Source of the DNA: Arthrobacter sp. EpRS71
Lineage (GTDB): Bacteria > Actinomycetota > Actinomycetes > Actinomycetales > Micrococcaceae
Assembly: GCF_001512285.1 (NCBI RefSeq)
Contig: NZ_LNUV01000006.1
Span: 2,520,342 to 2,584,341, forward strand
Direction of reading: 5' to 3'
DNA: 64,000 bases
The notes under the pieces were generated by a model, which saw only the letters and a list, made by a program, of their open reading frames with translations, did no database searches and was not told the DNA's origin. Of the stretch, positions 47,680 through 56,716 are shown piece by piece. Every line of letters begins with the position of its first letter. Position 1 is the stretch's first letter. The translations under genes were made by a program, and so were the position numbers.

Positions 47680-49320
47680 ATGATTCCGAACATCACCCGC
47701 GGTTCGCGCATGGGCGGGCTCATGGTTTATCTCGCCTCGACCGACTCCGACAAAACGAAGAATGCGCACACCGATCCGCACCTGGTGGCCGGCGATGCAG
47801 CCATCATGGCGTGGTACGACGACGGTGTACTGGATCGTGATGATGCCCTGGCAATTGCGAAGCACCTGGACCAGCCGCGCAAGGCTTATGGTGTGTCGGT
47901 TCAGATCAAAGACATGCAGTGGGACGCGGCCAAGAAGGAACGCGTCCACGTTGGTTACAAGGACGCCAGCGTTTGGCACTGTTCGTTGAGTCTGCGCGCC
48001 GAAGAGGGTGCGCTGACTGACCAGCAGTGGGGCGATATTGCCAATGACTTTGTCGACGCGATGGGCTTCACCTCAGCCAGTGGCAAGGCCCAGTGCCGGT
48101 GGGCTGCGGTCAACCACGGCACCAGTGAAAACGGCAACCACCACATCCACCTGGCCGTGTCCCTGGTCCGTGAGGACGGCACGAAGGCCTCCACCCACGG
48201 GGACTACAAGAAGGCGCAGCAGACCTGCCGGGAACTGGAAGTTAAGTACGGGCTTGAACAACTCTCCACCCTGCACGCCACCCGAGGATACGACCGCGCC
48301 GAGAAGGCCACGGCCGTCCGGGACGAACGGGAAATGCACAGAGCTTCCCTGGCACGGAAAGTCCGCGCCAGTGCCAGCGCTTCGGCAACTGAAGGTGAGT
48401 TCGTTCGCCGCGCCCGTAACACGGGGATGTTGCTTCGTCCGCGCTACGCGAAGAACACCACCGACGTCATCGTTGGGTACTCCGTGGCCGAACGACCCAA
48501 GCCGGGGGAGCGGCCTATCTGGTTCGGCGGCGGCACGCTCGCATCGGACTTGAAGCTTGGTGCTCTGCGTGAAGAGTGGATGGACTCTCCGCAGCTCGCC
48601 ACCGAAGCTGCAGCCGAATGGAACGCCGCAGCACGCAACAAACGCACCGTCTCCAAGACCGGACCAGAGAACTCCGTACCCTCTGCCCAGGTATGGGTGG
48701 AGTACACCCGCAACGCCACCGCCCTGGCAGAACAACTACGGTCCATTCCTCGTGATGATCACGCGACTTGGGCTAAGGCAGCGAGGGATGTTTCCGGCGC
48801 CTTTGCTGCCTGGTCTTACCGATTGGAAACAACACCAGGGCCGCTGGCCGCCACCGCAGCTGAGCTGTCCCGCACCGCCCAGCTCCGCGCACCCAAGACC
48901 CACAGCAAACCGATTGCACTGCCGTCCATTGCCGGGACAGCCATGTTGTTCATGGCGGCATCGAGTAAGAACAAGACGGCCGCGCAGACCGCGCTCATGG
49001 TGCAGCTGATCAACACGGCCTTCGCGGTGTACGAAATGCACGCCCAGTCCGGCCGGACGCGTGAGGCCCAGCGCATCCGAGCAGTCGTGGAAAACCAGAT
49101 GGCACCATTCACAGCCACCATGCCAAAGGCCGTACTGGTAGGGGCCGAACAACAGCCAACAACGGAGTCAACAGTGCCGCTACGCGCAATTGATATCGCA
49201 CGCCGGGGAATGGTTCCCATCCGTCCTGGATCCGCGGTTCCTACAACGCCGACGGCGGCGACGCCAGCGAAAACCCATCAGCCCGGCCGGCGGGACGCCG
49301 GCCAGGGGTTCGACCGATAA
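47680..49320 (+). CDS. Relaxase / mobilization nuclease
   Basis: A 546-residue relaxase. The first 200 residues hold the HUH-type metal motif: VWHCSLSL, WAAVNHGTSE and GNHHIHLAVSLV, with His at 146, 154, 155 and 157. The nucleophilic Tyr may be Tyr17 in GGLMVYLAS. The rest is helical, with a hydrophobic stretch (PSIAGTAMLFMAASS) and a Pro/Thr-rich C-terminus. It nicks oriT and is carried with the T-strand. Family is MOBP/MOBQ-like of actinobacteria; finer typing needs profiles. ATG 47680 is coupled to mobC. Confidence 0.9.
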   Translation: MIPNITRGSRMGGLMVYLASTDSDKTKNAHTDPHLVAGDAAIMAWYDDGVLDRDDALAIAKHLDQPRKAYGVSVQIKDMQWDAAKKERVHVGYKDASVWHCSLSLRAEEGALTDQQWGDIANDFVDAMGFTSASGKAQCRWAAVNHGTSENGNHHIHLAVSLVREDGTKASTHGDYKKAQQTCRELEVKYGLEQLSTLHATRGYDRAEKATAVRDEREMHRASLARKVRASASASATEGEFVRRARNTGMLLRPRYAKNTTDVIVGYSVAERPKPGERPIWFGGGTLASDLKLGALREEWMDSPQLATEAAAEWNAAARNKRTVSKTGPENSVPSAQVWVEYTRNATALAEQLRSIPRDDHATWAKAARDVSGAFAAWSYRLETTPGPLAATAAELSRTAQLRAPKTHSKPIALPSIAGTAMLFMAASSKNKTAAQTALMVQLINTAFAVYEMHAQSGRTREAQRIRAVVENQMAPFTATMPKAVLVGAEQQPTTESTVPLRAIDIARRGMVPIRPGSAVPTTPTAATPAKTHQPGRRDAGQGFDR

Positions 49321-49351
49321 GAATCACACCACTAGTGCAAGGGGAACACCA

Positions 49352-50581
49352 ATGAGTGAATCAGACGGAATGGACGATGTGCTGGACGGCGGACTGCGAC
49401 AGTCCCTGATGATCGCCTCCCGCATCGCCGAGACCCTGGCGCGCAAGCGTCAGGAAGCCCAGCGCCAACAAGAACACATGGAAACACAAGCAGCGCACGA
49501 AGCCGGCGCACGCCTGGCAGCCGAACGCAGCGCCGCCCATGCAGCCTTGGCCCCTCTGGAAAAGGACAAGTGGTGGGATAAGGCCCAGCCGTCCGACATC
49601 GCCACCGCCTACACCGTCGCGGAAGGGTGGAAGGGACACGATCCGGCCGCCTTAGCGGCGTCGGAGAAGATCCGCCAGGAAGTCGTGGCACGCTACGGTA
49701 TCGACACCCATGACGTCGGGGCGGACACCGCTTATCTGGAGTCCGTCGTCCAGGCAATGACGGACGGGAAAAATCAGCAAGAAGCCCTTGCTGCCAGCCA
49801 ACACGAAGTACAGAAAGCGGCAGCCGAACACGAAAAGGCCATGCAGCTGCTCGCAGCGGCCCGCACCGAAGAACTCCGTGCCCAAGCCGCGAAGTTCGCA
49901 CCCGAAATGGAACGCCACCAGGTACCTGTTGAGTACCTTGCCGACCCCGCCATGGCAGAGGCGCTGCAGCTGGCCCAGAACGCTAAAACCCCGAAAGCTG
50001 TGGTCGCCGCCGACGCCGAAATCAAGGAGCGTATGTTCCTGATCGGCAAGGACGGCGTTAACGGACCCGACATCGACCAGCTCCGCAAGGAAACCGCAGC
50101 GAACGTCAACGGCGCGAGCGAGGAGCACTTCAAAGACCCTGCCTTCGTGGACGCGGCCAGGAACCTGCACGAAGCGAGACTTCTCGCCGAGGGTGGATTC
50201 AAAGGCTCCGAATTCTCACCTCTGGAGCAGCGGTACGAGAGGGCCGAGAAGGAACTCTTCGCCCGCATGGAAGGCGTCGGCCGCGAGATCGAGAACCGAG
50301 TCACCGGCAACGACAGCAGCCGACTCAGAGACCAAGGCTTGACGTCCGAAACCGCTGCGCAGGCCAGCTACGGCTCAGCCGAACATCACGAGAATTTCGC
50401 GGAGTCACTCGCCAAGACCGGTGCCAACGAAACGCAGATACGCGGCCGCCTCGCAGCCGCCCGGAGCGAGGGAACCCACCCCAGCGCCGCCGTGACAGCA
50501 GGGAAGGCAACCAAGGCCAGAAAATCTCGTACGGGGGCAGCTGTGGGCGCTGAGCGTGGTAAGAGCGGGCTGTCCCGTTAG
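49352..50581 (+). CDS. Hypothetical coiled-coil protein after the relaxase
   Basis: A 409-residue protein rich in Ala, Glu and Arg, with long helices (ETLARKRQEAQRQQEHMETQ, ALAASQHEVQKAAAEHEKAM). Such proteins commonly follow relaxase genes in actinobacterial plasmids. The C-terminus is basic (ARKSRTGAAVGAERGKSGLS). A weak GGGGAACACC precedes ATG 49352. It ends directly before a good terminator, so mobC-relaxase-this gene form one operon. Function unknown. Confidence 0.75.
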   Translation: MSESDGMDDVLDGGLRQSLMIASRIAETLARKRQEAQRQQEHMETQAAHEAGARLAAERSAAHAALAPLEKDKWWDKAQPSDIATAYTVAEGWKGHDPAALAASEKIRQEVVARYGIDTHDVGADTAYLESVVQAMTDGKNQQEALAASQHEVQKAAAEHEKAMQLLAAARTEELRAQAAKFAPEMERHQVPVEYLADPAMAEALQLAQNAKTPKAVVAADAEIKERMFLIGKDGVNGPDIDQLRKETAANVNGASEEHFKDPAFVDAARNLHEARLLAEGGFKGSEFSPLEQRYERAEKELFARMEGVGREIENRVTGNDSSRLRDQGLTSETAAQASYGSAEHHENFAESLAKTGANETQIRGRLAAARSEGTHPSAAVTAGKATKARKSRTGAAVGAERGKSGLSR

Positions 50582-50582
50582 T

Positions 50583-50626
50583 AGGGTCTGAGGACATGAG
50601 TTCTCAGACCCTTCTCTTCAGTTTTT
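50583..50626 (+). terminator. Rho-independent terminator of the mob operon
   Basis: AGGGTCTGAG (50583-50592) and CTCAGACCCT (50603-50612), 10 perfect pairs, then TCTCTTCAGTTTTT. The gap from 50627 to 51049 holds no gene I can support. Confidence 0.85.
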
Positions 50627-51049
50627 CCTTGAGTAAGGTAGTCGCGGTGGGACAGTGCCCAGATGTAGAACGACAGTCGTGATGATTGACAAGATCAGTG
50701 GCGCCTCGCTGCCGCCCGTAGCGAGGGCGCACACCCAGCGCAGCCGTCACAACCTGCAAAGCGCCCAAAGCCCGGAATTCTCCTGATGGGAAAGCCGTCG
50801 GAGCGAGAGGAGTAAGAACGCGTCGAGCCGTTAGCGCAGCACACGGGAGCCGCGGCGGCTGCCTTCTCCTCAGCCCGAGCTGAGGATCGGCAGACGTGGA
50901 GATCATGATTGGATGTTCTGAACCATTTCGATTTTGGAGCGGTGCTCTTACTCGCAGTGAGTTCGCAGCACAATATGAACGACTACTAGGCGGAGAGAGC
51001 AACGAGAGGTCGGGCTCTTTGCCGCCAGCCTCAGGTTCGCTGTGAGGTC

Positions 51050-52063
51050 TTAGCCGATCTTGGTCCAGGTGCCGCAGCGGGATGACTCAAAACCTTCACC
51101 GGCAAAGACTGTTACGGTCACTCCATCGGGAGCAAAGCTCACAAAGTTGTTGTCTATGATGTCCCCGCCTCCAGTGTTGCGCGACCAGTAGCAGTCTTTG
51201 ACGCCCGCTTTGGTCTTCCACGTCCCGGGTTCCATGGTCTGACCGACGATCTTTGTACCGTCGCTCACTTTCACCGCAGTGATCTCATGCTGCAGAATTG
51301 CTGCGTGCGGCGCGTCGGGGCATACTGTCAAGGCTGCAGCTGCTTCTGACTTTCGCCACTCAGGCCGGGCAACAACCTGGTCCGCATAGTCGGGCTTCAC
51401 CTTTGCGCAGAGCAGCATGACGTTGCCGACGGTGGCGGAGGGGACACTCACATCGCCTCCTTTGGATGCAACGAAGTCAACGATCTTCTGTTCCGATGGC
51501 AGCAAGGGGACCTTGCTGTAAGAGTCCTTGCCATCGATCTTTACATAGCAGTCTCCACCGCTGCTGTAGTCGCCACTGGTCCAGATTTCTTTGTAAGACT
51601 TGTAGATAGGCTGTTTGCTGCTGTACATCCCACAGGTATAGGTATATCGCTTGGCGATTGCGGCCTCCTGTTCAGCAATGTCGGCAGCTTTGCGTTTAGC
51701 CTCGCGGGCGACTTTAAATTCTGCCTCCGTCATGTTCACCGTGATGTAGATAGTGTCGGTGTCAGGTGTCTCGCCGGCGATGGGTTTCATCGCGACTGCC
51801 ATGACTGAATCGTCGGGAATGATGTTGGTCGTCCATTCCTTGCCATCGCTACCAACGACGCGCGCGAAATATTCGTCGTTGTTGAGCGTGGTCCGGGCGG
51901 CCAAGTAGGTCTTGCCGACGACATTGGGCACAGGTTTCTGCGCTGGCGACGAGCTCGCGGAAGCAGTGGGTGTCTCGACTGACTGGACTGATGCTGGGCT
52001 AGCGCAGGCGGAGAGGCCGAGGGTCAGCGCTGCAGTAATGAATATGGTGTGACGGAGTTTCAT
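51050..52063 (-). CDS. PASTA-like lipoprotein
   Basis: A 337-residue lipoprotein: signal IFITAALTLGLSACASPAS with lipobox LSAC, then a Ser/Ala linker and a PASTA-like domain (VPNVVGKTYLAARTTLNNDE). A charged helix (VAREAKRKAADIAEQEAAIA) and a Cys-containing domain follow. The C-terminal part (GTKIVGQTMEPGTWKTKAGV, then DCYWSRNTGGGDIIDNNFV) looks like a beta-sandwich module seen repeated in actinobacterial secreted proteins. ATG 52063 follows GGGGATC. Function unknown; surface exposed. Confidence 0.75.
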   Translation of the reverse strand: MKLRHTIFITAALTLGLSACASPASVQSVETPTASASSSPAQKPVPNVVGKTYLAARTTLNNDEYFARVVGSDGKEWTTNIIPDDSVMAVAMKPIAGETPDTDTIYITVNMTEAEFKVAREAKRKAADIAEQEAAIAKRYTYTCGMYSSKQPIYKSYKEIWTSGDYSSGGDCYVKIDGKDSYSKVPLLPSEQKIVDFVASKGGDVSVPSATVGNVMLLCAKVKPDYADQVVARPEWRKSEAAAALTVCPDAPHAAILQHEITAVKVSDGTKIVGQTMEPGTWKTKAGVKDCYWSRNTGGGDIIDNNFVSFAPDGVTVTVFAGEGFESSRCGTWTKIG

Positions 52064-52373
52064 AAGATCCCCAGGGAGCAGTGAGTGATGGGCATTTTTC
52101 CTGCTTGCGTGAGCAGGTCGTGTTGTGGCACCGAGATGCGAGCAGGTTCCCTCTGAGTTGGGCGAATTCTGACGGCGGGGGCAGTCTGGCCGGGGAGACT
52201 TTGGCCATGGAAGCAGCCGCATTTGATGGTCCGCTGAGGGTGCCTAGTTCCTGCACCTCTGCGCCGAAAAGCCAAAGCACCCGGCGGGCAGACCCGGCTT
52301 TGGCGGTGTCTTCGGTGCAGTACCTGACGGAGTGTTCGGCTGGGGTCTAAGCTGTTCCAGACGTCCGTCAGGC

Positions 52374-52403
52374 ATCTGTCCCCCGGCAGGCCAGGGGACA
52401 GAT
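52374..52403. terminator. Hairpin downstream of the nuclease gene
   Basis: ATCTGTCCCC (52374-52383) and GGGGACAGAT (52394-52403), 10 perfect pairs. It lies between the nuclease gene (ends 52470) and the lipoprotein gene, both minus strand. The rest of 52064-52469 holds no supported gene. Confidence 0.65.
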
Positions 52404-52469
52404 CATCGTGAATGACCTCTGATACCGCTATGAAGCGCGTGGATCATTCATTCGATGGTGCGTCGCCCA

Positions 52470-53885
52470 TTAGTACCAGACGGCTACGCCACCGTGGCGC
52501 GAACAAGTCCCTCGACGGTTTGCGGAGTACGAAAGTGTTCCGTCGTTGCATAGGGCTGTTGCGCCTGCTCCAGGTGCTGGGGCGGGAGCCGGAGCGGCGG
52601 GGGCCGGCGCTGCCGGCACAGGTGCCGGAGCTGGGGGAGCCTGTACAGCCGGAGCGGGTACGGTCGCCGGAGCAGGCGCCGGCGCAGCGGGAGCTGGAAC
52701 CGCTGCCTGGGCGGGCGCCGGTTCCGTGACTACTGGCGGCGCTGCGCTAGCGGGCGCGGGAGCCGGGGCTTTTTCGTTGGTGGGTACGGTCTGGTCCTTG
52801 CAGTCGCCCAGTACCTTAGCCATGGCGTCGTGTTCTGCCTGAGTAACCCACAAGTTGTAAGTGGCTTTGACCGAGATCTGACGGGCTACATAGTCACAGC
52901 GGAAAGTCTTGTTCGGAGGAAGCCATGTCGCGGCGTCCCCATCGCTCTTTTGCACATTTGTTGGGCCGTCCGTGGACTGCAAATTCAACGGATCGTTCGC
53001 GAAAGCGGTTCGCTGTTCGGCGCTGAGCTGCTGGGCACCTTTTTGCCAGGCGTCGCTGAGGGCTACGACATGGTCAATCTGTACGGCCGCGCTCGTGTTC
53101 GAGCCCCTCACGAAGCTGATGGTCTTCGCGGTGTAAGGGTCGACCAAGGTCCCGGCTTGGATCTTGCACTGCACGGAATTCGTGAAGATGACCTGGGTGA
53201 GGTCGCGCTTTAGCGTGTCGTTACGGGTATCGCATCCGTTCCGGTCAACATCCGCCCACGCCTGCCCAAACTGATCACGGTCATACCCGGTCTTCGGCGC
53301 CCTTCCCTTGACGGGGAGAGCCTCCAAAAGCTCTGTTGCCTTGGTTGAATAAGCGGGCTGCGTGTGGGGCGCCTTAAACGTAGCTGCCTTAGCCAGTGCA
53401 GTCGTCGTCTCAGGATCGAGCGGAGCCCCTGTGTCCGAGGGGATGGGAGTGGGTGACGGGCTCGGACTCGCATCGATAGCTGTTAGCTTCTGGGCCTCTG
53501 CTGCTGGGGCGGAGGCTACCAGGGGCTCTTTTGATTTGGTGGGTAAAACTGCCCCGCCGATGATGAAGAGCACCAGCGCGCCGGCCAGAACCGCTGCGCC
53601 CGCCCTTCGGCCGCCTCTGATAATGGCCCAGGAACGCCGTCCTGTTGCCAGGACGTAAAGGCCCGTAAGAAGAGCCGTGAGCGCGACCATGATCAGGGCT
53701 CCACCGAAGCCCGACGAAAACGCGCCACTGACGACAAACAGCAGGGCGAGGATACCGACGATGATCGTGGACTTATGTACCCGGAAGGAACCCGTCCCGG
53801 ACGGTGTGCGGTTAGACAAAGAGTGATCCCCATTTCGAAACCGGGCAACGTCAGTCGAGGCCCGTGCATGATGCCGCAAAGGCAC
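52470..53885 (-). CDS. Membrane-anchored DUF1524 (HNH-type) nuclease with DUF3761 tail
   Basis: A 471-residue protein. Two or three membrane helices lie near residues 38-115 (STIIVGILALLFVVSGAF; AAVLAGALVLFIIGGAVL). The DUF1524 nuclease domain follows: YDRDQFGQAWADVDRNGCDT, then SAAVQIDHVVALSDAWQKGA with the DHVVAL active-site motif, LNLQSTDGPTNVQKSDGDAA and RCDYVARQISVKATYNLWVT. A long Ala/Pro repeat links to a DUF3761-like tail (LCNDGTLSYSANRRGTCSRH). The first residues may be over-extended; a TTG 21 codons later is an alternative. Nuclease acting outside the membrane is a possibility. Confidence 0.82.
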   Translation of the reverse strand: MPLRHHARASTDVARFRNGDHSLSNRTPSGTGSFRVHKSTIIVGILALLFVVSGAFSSGFGGALIMVALTALLTGLYVLATGRRSWAIIRGGRRAGAAVLAGALVLFIIGGAVLPTKSKEPLVASAPAAEAQKLTAIDASPSPSPTPIPSDTGAPLDPETTTALAKAATFKAPHTQPAYSTKATELLEALPVKGRAPKTGYDRDQFGQAWADVDRNGCDTRNDTLKRDLTQVIFTNSVQCKIQAGTLVDPYTAKTISFVRGSNTSAAVQIDHVVALSDAWQKGAQQLSAEQRTAFANDPLNLQSTDGPTNVQKSDGDAATWLPPNKTFRCDYVARQISVKATYNLWVTQAEHDAMAKVLGDCKDQTVPTNEKAPAPAPASAAPPVVTEPAPAQAAVPAPAAPAPAPATVPAPAVQAPPAPAPVPAAPAPAAPAPAPAPGAGATALCNDGTLSYSANRRGTCSRHGGVAVWY

Positions 53886-54352
53886 CCATCGGGATCTTAG
53901 TATCTGAATTACAACATTGAGATTTGCGCCCGGATTATTACATCCGGGCAGCTCTATGGAAAGTCACAAGGGCGCGCCCAGTTCTCCGTCAGTATCCGCG
54001 CCAGGGGGGCGGGCTAAGTGACGTTTGATTTCATTTGAGGCGTCGACGTTCGTGCTGAATCCACTGCCGGTATCGCCGTTTGCGGTCTCTGACCAGCACA
54101 TGTGGCTCCAGCCTGAAATGTCAGGTTGAACTCTACGAATCCCGCAACAGCGTGTTTACGTAGTGGCTCTTAGGCTCTAATCTGACGGAATTCCCAATGT
54201 CGCCTGACGTCAGCCTAGGGTGTGCTCCACACTGACGAGCGTGTCTGAAAAACAATCTATGACGCCACCCGATTTTTCCTTTGAGACACGGCCTGCCCGC
54301 GTCGCGGCAACAGCGCCATTGAGCTGACTCTCGATCAACCTGTCCACCTAAA
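53886..54352. other. Intergenic region, no supported gene
   Basis: One hairpin, GCCCGGAT/ATCCGGGC (about 53930-53950), lies upstream of the nuclease gene. No frame of interest on either strand. A recombination boundary is possible since gene content changes here. Confidence 0.5.
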
Positions 54353-55000
54353 TCAAACCTGGCCTGCGTCCGGACGGGAATCCGATGCCTCTTGTGCGAC
54401 GGCGGCCTTTTTAGAGTTCTCAGCCTCTAGAGCCATTAGGGCTTCCCATCCTGCAATGGTCTCTTCCCAGTCGACTTGCGCTTCCTGGTGTTTGCTTCGG
54501 TACGTGTTCAAAAAGTCCGGTTCGGCATTGGGAGGTTTCTCACATTGGGTAGGGAGCTTGTCGCAAAGAACATGCGCTCGAACCAGCGGACCGATCCAGC
54601 GGTTTACGTCCTCAATGATGCCCGTAACGGACTTGCCCAAAAGTATCTCGAAATCTGGTGGAGGTCGCAGGAAACTGACCGCCTCGGCAACGGCGTCCCG
54701 CAGAGGGGCGTCGTCGATGTATCTGGCGTGATGTTCGATCTTGGCTAAAACCTCAGCAAGCTCGTCCTGGCCTTCTTGCGTCAGATCGAATGAATCGTGG
54801 ATGCGGCGCCGCCGGCCGATGACGAGGGCAACTGCCAACTGTGATGTGATTTCGCGGGCGGAGTCATGCGATAGCTTGCGCCGTTCGGTCACACGCGTGG
54901 CTTTGTCGGTGCGTTTACTGGCGACGTATCCGCCGAATAGCGTCAAGGCCCCGCCAATCAGCGGTCCGATGACAGGCTGGATGAGGGTGACGGGGTCCAA
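54353..55000 (-). CDS. Hypothetical single-pass membrane protein
   Basis: About 215 residues. One N-terminal helix (VIGPLIGGALTLFGGYVAS), then a soluble helical domain (RRKLSHDSAREITSQLAVAL, FDLTQEGQDELAEVLAKIEH). A TTG at 55000 with AGGATC upstream gives the most sensible start; the longer frame to 55081 adds an unlikely Arg-rich start. The C-terminal 60 residues contain QVDWEETIAGWEALMALEAE. Function unknown. Confidence 0.6.
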   Translation of the reverse strand: MDPVTLIQPVIGPLIGGALTLFGGYVASKRTDKATRVTERRKLSHDSAREITSQLAVALVIGRRRRIHDSFDLTQEGQDELAEVLAKIEHHARYIDDAPLRDAVAEAVSFLRPPPDFEILLGKSVTGIIEDVNRWIGPLVRAHVLCDKLPTQCEKPPNAEPDFLNTYRSKHQEAQVDWEETIAGWEALMALEAENSKKAAVAQEASDSRPDAGQV

Positions 55001-55133
55001 CGATGATCCTGTTCTGAGAGTGGGTGGACTGTTGCACCGTGCAGTACGTCGTGTTCGACATTTTCTCGGGCGAGGGGACATTCGTGTCGAGCAGGAATAT
55101 CCGTTCAGTCTCGTCTTTTAAGGGTGCGCGTCC

Positions 55134-56231
55134 TCACTTGCTGAAAGTACCTGCGAGATCCACGCAGAGTCGATTGCCGTACTGATAGCTGAGCATTCTC
55201 CGACGGTGCATTTGATGAACTGCGACACCAGGGGAAACGCCGATACGATTGGCGGCGGCCGCGATTTCTCCGTCGCGAGTTAGGCCAGATAGCTCCGCCA
55301 GGCCTTCTTCGCCGAGCAAGGTCTCCAGAGCGAACTTATTTGCAGCCTTCTCTGCAGCTCCAGTGCGCTTTTTTTCAGTGCTGTACTCGAGGTGCATTTC
55401 GCCTCGAGGGTCGTTTAGGACGTGGCCGAGTTCATGAAAGAGCGCCCAAATGACGAAGCCATCCTTGCCCCAACGTCCGGTCTGCTGAATCACGGGCACT
55501 CGCTTGTCGATCCAGCGGGTCATTCCGAGGAGGGGGAACTTCTTGGGCGGTTCGACAACCATGAAGACCACTCCCACACTGGCAAGAATGGTCGCCATGT
55601 CCTGGAGCATCGTCGAGTCAGGGGCCGCGGCTCGCGCGCGCAGCTCGGGAAGGGCGGCCCGGAGGTTCTCCGGCTGATAATCGTAGCTCCGGCCACGTTC
55701 AAATGGCTCTTCGAGTTCCCCAGCGCGCAGCCAAGTCGTTAGTAGCGTCCGATCGATAGACGCTCCTGAGTCCTTTAGCGCCGCCAAAGCGTAGTCGCCT
55801 GTTGAAGCGACCTCGTGTAGGTGCACATATGCCTCCCAAGTCCCGCAACGATGGAAGGACAGGAAATCCGATACCAGCCTGCCAGGGGAGCGCTTGGTCG
55901 CCTGTGTCGCACCGACGCTGCGGAGGTAGGCCACTGCGCTCGGGTCGATCTCGTCGACGTATACTGCAAGGTTTTCCTCATCGGCAATCCGTGCCTGGTC
56001 TGCTCGGTATGCAGCCTCGTACCTGAGCCACGAGCCGGTTGGGACGCCGGTGACGCGTTCGAGCCGCCGGGCAGTGTCGGGGGTGATGGGTGCGCGCCCG
56101 TTGACGATTTCATTGATCTGTTTGCGGCTGCATCCCACAAGCTCGGCTACGTGCTGCTGAGACAAGCCATGCTCGTCGATCCATTCCTCGAGGTATTCGC
56201 CTGGAGCGACAGCATAGTTGGTCCCGGTCAT
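55134..56231 (-). CDS. higA: HigA-type antitoxin fused to ImmA/IrrE peptidase domain
   Basis: A 365-residue protein. Residues about 8-75 form an XRE helix-turn-helix of the HigA type (GEYLEEWIDEHGLSQQHVAE, LVGCSRKQINEIVNGRAPIT). The C-terminal half is an ImmA/IrrE metallopeptidase domain with FHELGHVLNDPRGE (HExxH) and AANKFALETLL. Fusions of this kind pair with HigB toxins; the peptidase may process a repressor. ATG 56231 is chosen because it gives the canonical MTGTNYAVAPGEYL start; higB ends 13 bp upstream. Confidence 0.9.
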   Translation of the reverse strand: MTGTNYAVAPGEYLEEWIDEHGLSQQHVAELVGCSRKQINEIVNGRAPITPDTARRLERVTGVPTGSWLRYEAAYRADQARIADEENLAVYVDEIDPSAVAYLRSVGATQATKRSPGRLVSDFLSFHRCGTWEAYVHLHEVASTGDYALAALKDSGASIDRTLLTTWLRAGELEEPFERGRSYDYQPENLRAALPELRARAAAPDSTMLQDMATILASVGVVFMVVEPPKKFPLLGMTRWIDKRVPVIQQTGRWGKDGFVIWALFHELGHVLNDPRGEMHLEYSTEKKRTGAAEKAANKFALETLLGEEGLAELSGLTRDGEIAAAANRIGVSPGVAVHQMHRRRMLSYQYGNRLCVDLAGTFSK

Positions 56232-56244
56232 GGCTTCCCCTCTT

Positions 56245-56559
56245 TCAGTGATCGTAGTGGTTAGAGATCTCAATCACGGTGACGGTCACAGCTTCGCGTG
56301 CCTGGGTGGATCCGTCAGGCTGGACCAGTAGTCGGTAGTTTGCGCTGAGCTTTCCGGACCAGAGGCCGTCTAGGTTGGCGCTCAGTGGATGCCAAGCCCC
56401 GAGGGGGTCGTGGTGGGCAAGCTCGCCGACTGTCTCCGCTGTCCTTAGTGCGTTGATGCGCAAGCGGAGCCGTTTGGCGATGTCAGAGCGCTTCTTTTGC
56501 ATCTCACGTTCGTCCATACATAGCTTTTCGAGCTTCTTGTCTTCGAACCTTACTTCCAA
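56245..56559 (-). CDS. higB: HigB-type RelE-family mRNA interferase toxin
   Basis: About 104 residues. FEDKKLEKLCMDEREMQKKR, RLRLRINALRTAETVGELAH, HPLSANLDGLWSGKLSANYR and VTVIEISNHYDH are the HigB/RelE landmarks with the final H-Y/D-H. A TTG at 56559 gives a normal length; the frame is open to 56625. It cuts mRNA at the ribosome when free. The antitoxin gene follows after 13 bp, the toxin-first order typical of higBA. Confidence 0.9.
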   Translation of the reverse strand: MEVRFEDKKLEKLCMDEREMQKKRSDIAKRLRLRINALRTAETVGELAHHDPLGAWHPLSANLDGLWSGKLSANYRLLVQPDGSTQAREAVTVTVIEISNHYDH

Positions 56560-56716
56560 GCGGATGTCACCGATCTCGTTACAGTCTAACGCAAGTACTG
56601 GGAATATTATGCCTTGGCAGAGCAATCGGGGGGCTGCCCTTGGCGCTGATCATCGTCGACTCAACAAGGTGCGTGCAAGCAATTCCGGTGATCCGCACGT
56701 GCTGCTCTTGGCCCCA

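Noticed and set aside
50604..51002. Minus-strand frame after the mob operon
   Set aside because: It starts inside non-coding sequence, overlaps the terminator and has no recognizable domain.
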